A stretch of DNA of 64,000 nt. Origin: Rotaria sp. Silwood1. Taxonomy: Eukaryota; Rotifera; Eurotatoria; Philodinida; Philodinidae. The notes beneath the pieces are model-generated. The model saw nothing but the letters and a program-made list of their open reading frames with translations. It made no database searches and had not been told where the DNA came from. The position numbers and the translations under genes were made by a program. The DNA is taken from positions 112,358-176,357 of the forward strand of contig CAJNOP010000414.1 of NCBI GenBank assembly GCA_905250075.1. The letters are read 5' to 3'. Shown here in pieces: positions 23,701-37,548 of this stretch (the stretch's first letter is position 1; each line of letters starts with the position of its first letter).

Positions 23701-26700
23701 TTTTCTTTTGATTAATAAAGAGATAAATAATATCTTATAATACATACTTGTCTTCATTTTGACAGATCTTTTCTTTTATATTCTTCAGTTTTTATCATTG
23801 AAATATCAAATGGCTAATTAATTGTTATATACAAAGAAAAAAAAGAAAAAAGAAACATTGAAGAAAACAAAATTTGTCGGAATAGACTTCTTTTTTCTTT
23901 TTTTCCTTATGTCGGAAATCGAAAACGTAGTCTTACCTTGATTCTCTTCTCATGTCTCTATATACTGACTATTGATGATGATGTGAGACATGCCAGTCTC
24001 CTTTACTATTAATAGGCACTGTGCGCGTTTTATTCATTCATTCATTCATTCATTTCATCTCATCTCGGCATCGGCAAGAGCACGACAGGCATCCATCTCG
24101 CTTTTTTTCTCGTTTCTATATATTCTATTTGATTCCCTGTGTGTAAATGCAAAACGAAGAAAGAGGTAAAAATAGTTCTTTCTCTCTTTTCTCTTTTTCT
24201 CTTTTATTCTACACGGCAAAAAACTGTTGATCATCAACAATGAACTATTTCCCTGATCATCGATCCATTGGACAACATCATTCAATGAAAGAAGAAATAC
24301 AAAAAAAAAAAAAAAAAAAGAAAAGACAGGTTCTAATCACAAATCATTCTTCTCATCATACCACATTTCTTTTTTTGTTCTTGTCTTTCTTTTTTACTCG
24401 TGTCTAAATGTGAATGTATTCTATGTATATACATTTCAAGTTGCATGCGAACATTTTCATTATGGATAGAAATAAAAAAAAAAAAAAAAAAAAGAAAAAG
24501 GATGCCGGAAAGGGAATATCGCTAACGAGATGGCAAAGAGATGCGTGCACATAACATATACAGGAAAATGCTTGTCTCTTGACGAGCGAAACGATAGTCA
24601 GATAGCGATAAAAGAGAAGAGCTCGATTTCCGCAATTACAATTATGATTCGCATTGATTTCATCATCTTCTGGGAGGTAAACAATCCTCGATCTCTTGAT
24701 GAAAAACGCCTTTTTTTTCTATATAAATAAGTTTTTCATTTTTTATTTTTAGTTTCGTTAATTAAATAAATAATTGATCAATAATAATCATAGAAATAAT
24801 ATTTTCTTAACAATAGATAAATGTCAAGTTGCAATCACTAACAAATATTTTCTATATCTATACAAGTTTATGTCAGACAGTATATACTTTTTGTTTCTCT
24901 TATACTTGATTGTCGTCAAAGGGAATAGTTTAGTTATGTTTGTCGATTGATATGATTGAGAAGTGAACACCTGAGACAACATTGATGGAATTCACAAACA
25001 CTCATAACAAATAGTTATGACTATGGATTTATTCTTTATTCTTCATTGAATGTAACATTAGGGAAATAAGTTTCCGTCTAACATTAAATGTCAAAAAATA
25101 GACAAGTGTAGAATAAGCAACTGCCAATCAAGCAACTCATCAACAAACAGAACGAGATAGTAAAAAGGAAATTTGCTTTGCTTTTGGTTCGAGACAAATT
25201 TGGCTTGAGGCCAATCGTTATCGATAAAAAAAAAAAAGTTAGCTTATCAAATAAAACTCATTTCTATTATATGAATAACTCATCGAAAATAAAAATGCTT
25301 CCTGATTGAACTAATTATATTCTCAAGTACTAAGACAAACATTAACTAGATCATTATAAATAACAAAATAATTTTTTTTCTCCAACTACTTTTTTTTTTT
25401 TTTTTTTACATACTAAAAGAAAAAAAAAAAGAAGCTTTTTTTTTTTTTTTTTGTTGTCTTATTATCTTTGAAAAAAATTATAATTGTGTGTGTGAAAAAC
25501 CTTTTCTTTCTTTCTTTCTTTCTTTCTTTTTTTATTCCCGTTATTCTTTTGTATTATCTTGTCATCCATGAAAATTCCGAACTAAAAAAAAAAGGAAAAA
25601 GAAGAATATCAAGCGGAAGTTATTAGATTTTCACTAACCTGATGATGAATAAAGAATAAATGATTATAGACATTGTCTTTTGATGTCATTCCATTTCATA
25701 TACAAAACCAAAGAGTACTTTTTAGTATAATGTCAAATATAAATGAAATGAACATAAATTTGTACATATGTATATGTATAAAATGTGGTCGATGAATATC
25801 TGTTCGAAAAAAAAAAATAGTTGTTTAGAGAAAAGAGAAAAGAAAGTCCATAGGGAACGATCTCATTCTATGATGTGTATGTGTGTGTGTCTTGGTCGAT
25901 CGTTATTCATATTAAGAAAAGATCTATGAGCAATCTTTGTTGTGCGTGTGTTTGTGTTTGGAATGATTCGATCTTGATCATGATGTCATTAATGTCATTG
26001 AATGAAAAAGATGATCCATCGTGCGAGACGTTTAAATGGCCAAATAAAATATCGATAATCATCGATCTATTGACCATTTAGAAAAAGTTAAAAAGAAAAT
26101 ATTTCCAACTGTGAACATTCATCAACTTGCAAACAATAATAATGATGATGATGACATCCAAACGAGAATAGAAGAAAAGAAAATGAAGAGACTATATTCT
26201 TCTCTACCATTGGCCTCTCATCTTTTTTTTTGACAGACCTCTAATTTGTTTTTTTTTATTAGAAGCGACTTTTTTTTTTGTTTTTTTTTTCATTTTATTT
26301 ATACTTAAATCATCAAATAAAATCAATAATTCTATAACTCGAACTTAAATGAAATATGTTCGCCATTTTATATTCTAATAAATAAGATGACGATATTTAA
26401 CGACATCTTTTTCGAAATTACGTTGATTTATTTTTTCGATAAAAAAAAAGAAAAAAGACTTATTTATAGACGAAGAAAAATTTTTTGCATTGAACTCTTT
26501 TTATTCGTGATATTTATAATTGAAAAATCTAAAATAACAGAAGTATTCATCACGATAGAATAGAAATTCAATAGCATAAATATATCATATTTAATAATAA
26601 ATAGGGCTTATCAGAACGAAAGTAGCATGAATACTTTTCTTTTTTATTTGATGAAAATTGCAATAATATATATCTACGTGATAATAGATGAGAAATTTCT

Positions 26701-29700
26701 TGTTGCATATTAATAGAAAAACAAGAATATGCAATTTTCTTCTTCTATGTTAAATTTAACATTAAATAAAAATAATTTTTAATATTTATAATTATTTTAT
26801 TAGTATATATATATATATAAAGAAGAAAAAACAAAATACTTACTAACTGTTGAAACCATGTTTATCATAAAAAAATCGACTTGTTACAAATTTGAAGATA
26901 AAATCAATTTCTATAATGTGTTATAATGACATATGCGCAATTGGTATGATTGTCAATCTTCATTACACATACATTCTAAAAATAATAAATATATATCTCA
27001 TCATGATTATGATCAATATCATACATTTATTTATTTTTATATTATTAAATATTTTTCTTTTGCTTCTTTCGTTTTTTTTTTTTAATATTATTTTACAGTA
27101 GATATTATTACTATTTATATCCAATTAATTATACAAAAAAATAGAATCATAATGACAATTAGAAGAAAAGGAAAACTTATAGAACAACAACGAATCATTT
27201 TTCATAAATGAGAACTATGTTAAATGTGTTTTCCTTACTAAGAATACACACACATACAACATTAATCAATCATGACCATCTTCAACTCTCAATGACAGAC
27301 TATGTTTCTCTCGTTCATTGTAAAACTAGAATAGATGGTCGACTATCAAACAATTCTGAAGTGGTCCGACGAATCTCAAACATCATAGTGAGAAAAAAAT
27401 CCTTGATTCTCTATGGAGAGAGAAAAAAAAATCATTTCGATGTCTCTCTCTCTCTGTCTCTTTTGTGTCATTATCAAGAACAAGAGAAAATCTTTCCAAA
27501 AAAAAAAAGAAGAATCTCGAGTATCATTCAACATAAAACAAGTTATAAAATAAGGGAGAAAAAAACCTTTTTTGTTTTTCCAAGATAGATCAATACTTTT
27601 TCCTAAAAAAAAAAAAATTACTCTTCTCAAATCTTTGGTTAAATATAAAACTATCGATTTATTTTCTCAGCAGGTTATTAAATAATAGTCTAATATTTAA
27701 CACAGTAGGTTTGTTGCTTATTCATATATATATATATTCTTAACAAAAAACAAAAAATTAATTTTCAACAATAACAGAAAACAAAAAAAAAGAAAAAGAA
27801 AAACGAAATAAACAAAATAATTTCTATTTTAAATTTGATAATAAAGAATTTTCAAATAATAATATCAATCTAATTTGATTTAATATTCATGAAAATATGA
27901 TGATGATTATTTAAAGAGAAAAGAATATATTTTTTCATTTATATAAAAGAAAATGAATTGAATCATTAAAATCTTTTCATTTCTCTAGTGACATAAGAAA
28001 AATAACGAAGGCGTATATATATGATGACGGAAACCACTTACCCATTTTCTCTTCAATCGACTAATGTTAGTAACTCTATGTAATGACGATCTATGATAAA
28101 CTACATGCAAAGATGACAAGAAACAAGGTTCCATGTTCGTTTCTTCTTTCGCTCGTTTGTCCAATCATTGGTAAATCCATTGATCGTTATATGCGTCAAT
28201 TTAATATAAGCTGATTGGCAAACTAGAACTGTTCTATTTGTCTCTTCTATCAATGCATACAATTGGCAATATGTTACGACAACGATATACAACACGAATA
28301 AGCGGACATATGTATATACGCGCTTACAGCGTTGTATATAAGGGAAAGAAGCATGTTTCAACATAATGATGCACACACACACATACATACATACATATAT
28401 ATAGGAAAGACGAGTGTGTATAGAGCAGTACGCACATCCTACAAGCATGATTGATTTTTCACTTTTCTGTCTGTTTGATCTATGTGCACACACCACCTCT
28501 TTTCTTTTACACCAAAGGACGTGAATGTGAGTGTATATGTGCCATCGGTAGTGTTTTTCCTATATGTATATATATATATATGCGTGCATCTACTCAACAT
28601 CGCCTCGGTTCGTCGCCAAGTAGATCGTGAAAATATGATAGAGCCAATTAGATCAATACAGCATCGTTATTTCTTTTCTCGAATGATTGCTGTCAAATGC
28701 GTGCCTGTTTTGCCGAGAAGAAAAAGAGTTTTCATATGGCTTCAGGAAAATGACAGTAATGAAGAGAAAAGGTGCGGAAAACAAAGAAGTGCATGAATAA
28801 GAGATATGCATTTGCATTCGCCTCTGGCCTACGTGGCATCCGGTTAAGAGAGACAGAGAGAGAAAGAAAATTCTTGCTTAACATCACAATCAATGATAAA
28901 CGACTACTAATACTATCAAACACAACAGGTTATCCTTAGTAGAATATAATGAATAAAGCAATAAAAGAATTAAAAATGATCTTCTTTTTTCTTAACATAG
29001 TGAAAAGACTCAACTGAAATTCTTCTATCTTCTATATAATCAATGAAAAATTCTCTAATTGCCTTTTAATATAAGAGATCAAAATATTCTTTATTGATGT
29101 ATAATGGACAAACAAACAAAAAAAAAAAAAAAAAACTAACATCGATGACTGATCAAATAGTAGACACTTTTTTTTTGTCATTGGCCTTTTCTTATTCTTT
29201 TTTTTTTTAAAGAATTGATGTGTAATACAAAACAAAAGAAATTTTGTTTTTCTTTGACAAATGTTTGATTTATCAATGTCAGTCAAAACTTTCTTTTATA
29301 TTTATTGATCAAATTTGATTTATTTTTATAGTAAAAGTTAACGTTTATTGTAAAAATAGTGTCATTCTATCTGATCTATTTGTCAAAGTGCTGCAATGAT
29401 TCTAATTTTTTTTTTTCGTCAATATCATGAATATAATATATGGGCATATATATCCTCTAGGGTTATAAAAAGCGTAGAAAAACCCATTGGAGAAGTGTCT
29501 GTATATGTTTATATGAATATATATATATATGTGAATCGTCTATTTCCTCAACGATGATTATCACAAGAACTAGCAAGAAAAGAAGCAAATGATATCACCT
29601 ACTCTTTTTATCTCTTGATAATGACGACAGCAAAATGTCATTGTATGTGTGAATGAGTGTACACAGAAAAAGATCTACTCTGATAATTTGCACATGTAAA

Positions 29701-32551
29701 AGGAATAAGAAAAAAAGAAAAATGATGGTCTGGATCTTGTTGTTTCATCATAACAAGATATAAAGACATTGGCTTGTTCTAATTGATCGGATTAACGATT
29801 GTAATGAAGATAATCAAAGAAAAAAAATATTGTCTATCAAAGATATTTATTGACCTTCGATTGGTATAAAAAAAAAAAAGAAAAGAAAATCTTACTGAGA
29901 AGATATTTATCACTCGTTTGCCCTTTATCACTCTTTCTTTCAATTAACTACAATCTTTCTTCGCAGATCAAATATCACTAATATCATGTTTTTTATTTTA
30001 ACTAGTACACAAACATCAATAATTCCTTCTCTAAAACTTTGTTTTTTTTTCACTCATTCTTTATTAATTTTTATTCTTTTCATCTGTTTATTAATAATAG
30101 AAAGAAAAAAAACTTTTTCTATTTTGAAGTAAATCTCCTTTTAACATAATGAATTTCATTTTAAAAAGCCTTTTCTAATGATAGTTGAAAAAAAGAAAGA
30201 AAAAATAAATGACATTTAAACCCGTTTAATTGACGGTCTTGTTTGAAGAAAGAACCTTTGTAATTTAATCCAACTAGCTGAAAAAAAAAAGAAAACCTTG
30301 ATGTACTAGAATTAGGTTTAATCTATAAAAATATTCTAAATTAATTAAATATTGATTATAATCAACAAATTAAACTGAATCTATATATTAATTATCTACA
30401 ATTATTCATAGAAAATAACACATATTTTACTATTTTCTATATTAATACACAAAAATAGAAGCATATTTATTTTCAAATCGTTTTTTGTAAAAACTTACGT
30501 GAAATAATTCAATAAAGTTCTTCAAAAAGTAAAGAAAAAGGTGTTGCTTGTCGTTGTCATCCCATTTCGTAATCATGATGTTGTGTTGTGTCCTAGTGTA
30601 TATTCGAACTAACATAATGTATACACACATGCACAAAGCCAAATCTTTTTTAATAATGCATAAAGTTTAACTTGTATTATTCATACACAGAAATAGAGAG
30701 ACGTAGAGAAAGAGAGAAAGGTAAATATCTTACACTACGACACACACACATTTGCCATCCAGCTGTTAGAAACGTTATGTACATCAATGCGACCTGATAT
30801 GATGCACTAGATTGAGTTCAATGTTCTTTCTTTTTCTCTTGTCATGTAAACAGATGTTAAGTACTCAATTGATGGATATGAAAAGCTTTCTTTTTTCCAT
30901 GGATTCAAGATGTATTACATTCAAACTAATACATATATGAAAAATTTACATTTCATCATCAACTAGTTATTATTAATATTTTTTTTTTTTTTTTTTCATA
31001 GTTTAAAATGAAATCATATAAATGATTGTAACCTTGAAATGAATATCTTAACATTAGAGGAAAAAAGAAAAGAGAAATCTGTAAGATAAATTAATATTGT
31101 CATCAAAAAAGTGGCAATATGATAGAGTTGACATAGTATTCTATAGTTCGGCTAAATCCATCGATGTATGTGTATATGTATGTATGTATGCATGGTAAAC
31201 AATACACATACATGAAATAAGCAAAAGAAATAAAGCAGAGACTATAATGTTTATTCGATAAGAGAGATATCCTATAATCGAATATTGGACCTAGAAAAAA
31301 AAAAAAAAAAATCTATACCTCGATATAACAAAGTAATTATTTATTTGTCGGAATATTTCTTTTATAACATATTCAATTAAATCGATATTTAATTTATACA
31401 ATTTGTTAGATTAGTATATAACATATATATATATATATAAACACTTTTTGCGAAATAAATACATTCAAAAGAAAATGTTTTCTTTAATACTTGTTCTATT
31501 CGTTTTTTAATCAATAAATTTAATATTCAATAACTTCATTGTATTCATTTATTTATTTCTTGATTATGAAAAACCTTAGAAAAATCACTTCATTTCATAT
31601 ACTTAAACTACGTCTTTCTTCTCTCTTTTGCGTTACTTTCAAACATATTACATTCAGTAATCATTTGCTCTCGTTGTCAAGATGTAACATGAGAAAAAAG
31701 AAATAAAACTAAGAAGAAAAGTTGACAAAATAAAGAACAAAAACTGAGAGAGAGAGAATTGCACTTTAAATGTGAACATAAAGAATATTGTTTTATTGAA
31801 TCGATTTAATCATTGCCTGACTTCTTTCAATTATTGATTGACATACACCAAAGCAAAACAGATCAATATCTTTCATTCTTTTTCATTCTCTACGTATATT
31901 TTACTGGTCATACCAAAGCACTTACCGTCAAGAGTATGTATGCCATGTAATCGATTCATTGACAATTGATCCTTCCTACCAATATTAATATCACGCCTCC
32001 TTTACATATATTTTAACATCAAGGATATTCATCATTATATTATCTCAATATCCAATAGATGATTATCTAAATATAACTGAGTTTATATGAAAATTTTCAT
32101 TAATACAATCTTCTTATAATCCAGATAAATAATTCTTTAATAAGAAAATGAAATTGCATCGAAATTCTGACGCATTTAATTATTGACATTATTTAAGGGA
32201 AAAAGACACACACACACACACACATTATGACTGACAACACATTAAAAGACTTTTCTGATCAACAAGTACAATCTGAGCACAACAATTAAAAGAAACAAAA
32301 AAAAAAAAAAGAAAAGGAACATTGATTTGATGCATATTATTCGGCAAGGAAAAAAAATATTATTCATTATTATTTTTTTTAAATATTCTCATTAAAATAA
32401 ATAAATAAATATTTAATTATTTCTTTTTTCCTGTATGTTTAAAGACCGGCTTGAAAAATGAAATGGACAAATAAACGAAAAAAAAAATTTTCATTTAAAT
32501 AAATAAATGATTGTCAAATGAAATGAATAATTATCACTGATAATGATCATC
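20740..32551. other. gene desert of 11.8 kb upstream of CIC
   Basis: I see no coding gene, tRNA or complete transposon. The DNA is very AT-rich with many A or T runs and microsatellites, for example (TTCA)n at 24032-24054, (CTTT)n at 25504-25530, CA/CATA runs near 28374-28400 and (CA)n at 32206-32224. The short frames here are low-complexity. It lies upstream of CIC and downstream of the VGLUT gene, both on the minus strand, so it may hold CIC 5' UTR exons, enhancers or unspliced leader sequence. None can be located from the sequence alone. Confidence 0.6.
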
Positions 32552-35500
32552 CTAACGATAATTTCTATACATTGGATTTTCAACTGTAAGTGGAATTGTT
32601 GTTGTTTGTTCATTATATTTACCAGGAATATTTGTATAAATTCCATTAGCCATACCAGAAAATGGATCATTAGATTGATATATACCACCAGTATTATCTG
32701 TTACTGTTGATCCATATGATGGAAATCGATCATTATCATTACCTATTTAGTTTATTTTATTTTATTATATTAAATATATATTTTTTATTTTCATACGTTT
32801 ATTTGTCTCATTAAGTGCCCATGGTGATGTATCATTATTAGTTGTTGATGGTGGTTGTGGTGGTGGTTCAGCCCATATTTGTTTTTCACCTGATGCAAAC
32901 ATTCCATAAAAAATAACACCACCAAAATGTATTAATGAAGCTATAAGAAATACATGTGCCCATTCATCGCGTTTCTTTTAAAAACAAACAAACAATCAAA
33001 AATAATATAAACCAATAAGTTTAACATACGCCTTGTTTAGTTAAAAATTCAACTGCAACAGGACATAACATTCCAGCTAATGTTCCAACACCATTTGAAA
33101 TTCCCATTAGAATACTTGCATAACGCGGAGCTATATCAAGATGATTTACATTAAATCCTATTTTAAATTATAAATAATAAAATAATTATCGATATATGAC
33201 TTTTTTTTTTTTTAAAACCTGATATAGCAAAACCACTAAATCCAACAGCAATAGTCAATGCTCCAATAGCTAATCGAGGATTTTTTGCATAAGCAACAAG
33301 AAGTAGAAAAACAGCTTCCATTCCAAAACCTCCACAATTCATTATTTTTCGAACAATTGTTGTTGATAAATAATTTGCACGTAAATAATCAGCTAATTTA
33401 CCAGCAAATGGTACAATACATGACATTGTTAAATGTGGTAATGCTGCCAAAAATGGATCCTAAAACGATTTTTGTTTTTTTTTTAATTAAAAAATGAATA
33501 TTCGTAGGACAAAAAAAAAAAATTCAACGAACTTTTCCAACATTATAATCTAGTGCTTCTCGAAAATATTCAGCTTGAGAATTAATTAATAAATAAAATG
33601 ACCATGAACGACAAAAATTAGCCACTATTATTGCCCATACAGGCATTGATGTAAAAAATGAACGCCATGGAGGTTTTACCCATGTCTAGAAATAATATTT
33701 TATAACTCTTTTATTGTTTCGGTTTTTTTTTCTTATTATTTTACTTTATTTGCAATTGAACTCGATTCTCCAATGCTTTCTTCAATATAAATTCGTTCAC
33801 TTTCACTTATTTTTGGATGAATTGCTGGCCGTTCATAGGAAAAATGCCACCAATAGATAGACCATATTATACCGATTATACCTTTGTTTTTTTTTTCAAT
33901 TTTCGAAATATTTGTTCATTAAATCAAAATAATAAAACTTACCATAAAAATAAAAAGCAATTTGCCAATTCAAATACTCAGTTAGAATACCTGATAAAGG
34001 AATTCCAAGAACGGCACCTGCATATGAACCTTAAATTAAATTAGAATAAGATTATGTTTTTTTTTTGATAAAATTCTTATTTTATTTACCAGTAAATGAA
34101 ATCGTCGCCAATGTACTTCGTTCTAATGGTGGTGCCCACCAACGCCAAATACCGTGCGCTGCTGGATAAGTAACACCCTTAACAAAAAATGAATTGAATT
34201 GCATAAATAAATGAATGAATAAAATTCATTTGTTTACTTCGACAAGTCCTTGTAAAATTCTAAGAATCATTACAAAACCATAATGAATTTTAGCAGCAAA
34301 TGGAATAAAAAGATTAAGAAATGATGATATACCAAGTGCAAAACCAAATACACTAAAAATAAACAAATCAATAAAATATTCTTTGAAAATAAATAAAATT
34401 TCTAACTGATTAGCTGGAAATTTTGCTGCTAAATATCCACCAGGTACTTGTGTAACAAGATAACCCCAAAAAAAAGAACTATCGACAATACCAATTATTC
34501 CAGGTGTCCAATCGAATTGAGCAAGCTTTTAATTAATATATTTATTTATTTGTTTTTTATCAAAAATAAAATAAAATAATTTATTTTTACTTTAATTAAT
34601 CTAACTGTTCCATTAGATAATTTTTCTGTTTCATTATGTGTCATAGCAACAACACTAACACCCATATTACATCGAATACCAAATGATATAAGAAAACCTA
34701 ATGAACTAAGAAATGCTGTTTGATATCGTATAGGCATTGATTTTATTGAATTAACAAAAGGAATACGGGAATAACCATATGATCCAGAATTTGATGATGT
34801 TGCTGGAATTGTTTTTATACGTTGACGTTGATTTCCATATTCATCTTCAACTAATTCAGCATAATCTGATTGAGGATTGTGACTACTACGTTGAAAAACT
34901 CTTTAACAAAAAACAACAATAATAATTTTGTTATTATATTTTATTTTAATTTTGAAAATAATTTTTTTTGTTTTTTTTTTAATTGATTAAAATGGTTATT
35001 TTTATTACTATTCTTTCGTTTTTTCTTGTCTTTTGAGATGTTATAAATATAGACAAATTTATTCTTTTTATTGTTCATATGAAACAATCCTTTTTTATTT
35101 CAATAATTATTTTTATTATTCATCTATTCTTCAATATTCTGATTCGTTATCTATTTCTCTATGAAAGAAAAACAAAATCATTTCCTTCACGTGTCAAAAT
35201 ACAACAATTGATTATTACAATGTTTGCTATCAGGACATTTTCACTTTTCCGGACATGTAAATTTAAGTAAAAAGACATTCAATTTAATAGAATAATAGAA
35301 AAAAACGTTTTTTTTTTTTTTACTTTTACGCCTACTTTATCTACAAAGAGATATTTAGAAGAAGAAAAAAAAAACATGATCATTTATTTTCATATTTAGC
35401 AACAGACTTATTTATTGTTCAAATAAAAACAAATATTTTCTTGAAAATAAATTTTTTTTTTTTCTTTAATCATTGTTCATTTTTATATTTAATTAAAAAC

Positions 35501-37548
35501 AACAAAACAATGACAACACTTATCTGAAACGGGAAATCAATATTATCATAAATGTTTATAAAAGATGTCTAAGAATATTTTTAATATAAATAATTTTCTA
35601 TATATTATTTTTGCATAGATAAATAATAAAAACTTGAAATTGTTTTGGTTTGTTTTTTTTTTTGAAAAGATACATTGGAAAATTCTTTACTTATTTAAAT
35701 TGATTCAAAGAAGATTAAAAATAAAATAGTTATATCTGATGTTGTCATTTTATCACTCTTGTAAATTAAATTGAATATTCTATCTATTAATTCTTTTTGA
35801 CAGATTTTGAATATTCAGAGAATTACAATGAATCACTATTTTGACAATTGATGTTTTTTGAAAAAAAAAGAAATCAAAATATTTATGATATCAGTTTGTA
35901 TAAAGACAAATTCAGAAAATAAATATAATGATAAATCATTTTTGTTTATTTCAAACTGATGAGAAATAATATTTTTTTTTTATAAATTCTTCATTCTTAT
36001 AAAAAACTGTTAGAACAAGTAAGCAGAACATTTTGATAAAATTATTCTAAAAAATTTAATAATATCTCTTATGACAAAAAAAAAAAAATATTCAAATTTT
36101 TATTATTATTATTTTTTTTTGATGTAGAGATATTTACTGAATAAATTATATTAACAAGATATATATATATTGTTGTTTTAAAAAAAAAAAAGAAGTAAGG
36201 TTCACAAAGTGATTCTAATTCAATTATAGATAATTATGTTTAACATATAGAATAGTCTATTGAAAATTTGACATCATAAAAGAAAAACTTTTGTCATAAA
36301 AAGATATTTTATTTCATGTTATGCTTGTGTGTATTTTTCATGCTTATTGATTTCCCTGATGAAATAAAATGAGTACTTTTTTTTTTTTCTTGTTCTTTAC
36401 TATTATGTTATCTATGATATTTCTCTTTACAAAAAAAAATCATTCATTTACAAACGGAAATACAAAAACCTATTGAATTTTTCTTTCATTTTCTAGTTCA
36501 AATCACCTTCTTCTTTCATTTCCTTGATAATATTAGTTATATTATATACGAAATAGTAACATCACTTGCCCATTAAACATTAAACGATCATCAACAAAAC
36601 TATCTTAACAATAAAACAAAAACCCGATATAACATTTTTTCATTGTCTATTCATAATTAATATCAAAAGATATATGAACAGTTGATTATTTCTCAATAGA
36701 TTGATAGTTCTACTCACTGCATCAAATTCATTCTCAGCTTTGTTGATAGGTTTTCCATAGGTTTTTTTTAATTAACCATTGTTACTATATTTTTGCTGTT
36801 GTCCTTATTCTTGGAATTCGAGCAGATCAAGCATTTTTCCTTTTCTTTATATTCCTTCTATACTTTGTTGTTGGAAACACGTAAAAAGTGAGAGAGAGAG
36901 AGAGAGACACGGAAAGAAATAGGAACGTAATCCGAAATAGAGAGAGAGAGAGAAAGAACTCATATTGTTTTGAAACATTCTTTTTTTATTAAAGAAGGAT
37001 TGTTGATAATGACGGTCGTAATGAAAAAAATGACAAAAGCCATGGATAATTTGTCGACTGACGTAAACACATAAAGTGACGGTGTTCATCATCATTCTCA
37101 TCATCAAGAATAAACGAGTCTCAAATATTGATATAGCCATCTTTAAAAAAATATTCAAGCAAACAGAAAAAAAAAGACCCTAGAGAAAAAAGAAAGACTC
37201 ATTAGAAAAAAAAAAAAACGAGAATTCAATGGGTCAGAAAATAGTAACTGGTTATTTAAAGAGTAATCAAATGTTTAAAATACGAGAAAATATCTCAATG
37301 TTTAGTTTTGTTTAAGAAGGAAAATTAAACTGACGTTAAAAGAAAAAAAATACAACTTTTAAATATTTGAATAATAATCAATAATAAATAAATAAATAAT
37401 ATCTTATCAATGTTAAAGAAATATTTTTCAAAAACATAAAAATCAAACTTAAATTAATTAATAAAATTTCATCTTACCCAATAATTTTGTACATGAAATT
37501 CTGTGTTGTTTCTCGTACAACATTGAATAATTGTGATGTCAATTCCAT
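32552..37548 (-). CDS. SLC17A6/7/8-like: vesicular glutamate transporter (VGLUT/SLC17 family), 12 exons
   Basis: VGLUTs load glutamate into synaptic vesicles using the membrane potential. Exons in reading order: 37478-37548, 34591-34900, 34407-34525, 34238-34352, 34090-34177, 33943-34029, 33745-33881, 33533-33685, 33219-33459, 33030-33157, 32797-32974, 32552-32742; 1818 nt in phase, 605 aa. It is a 12-helix major-facilitator protein. Recognisable blocks are [15 protein letters not shown] (helix 1 with the conserved Arg), [72 protein letters not shown] and [20 protein letters not shown] followed by [15 protein letters not shown]. Conservation is closer to VGLUTs than to sialin or phosphate-transporter relatives, including the long GEKQIWAEP-type cytosolic tail. 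The first intron is 2577 bp; the others are short. The N-terminal exon ([18 protein letters not shown]) is placed by phase and splice signals and is the least certain part. Confidence 0.93.

Noticed and set aside
27208-28796. Several frames of 80-130 codons on both strands
   Set aside because: They come from low-complexity purine or pyrimidine tracts and microsatellites, overlap on opposite strands and match no family.
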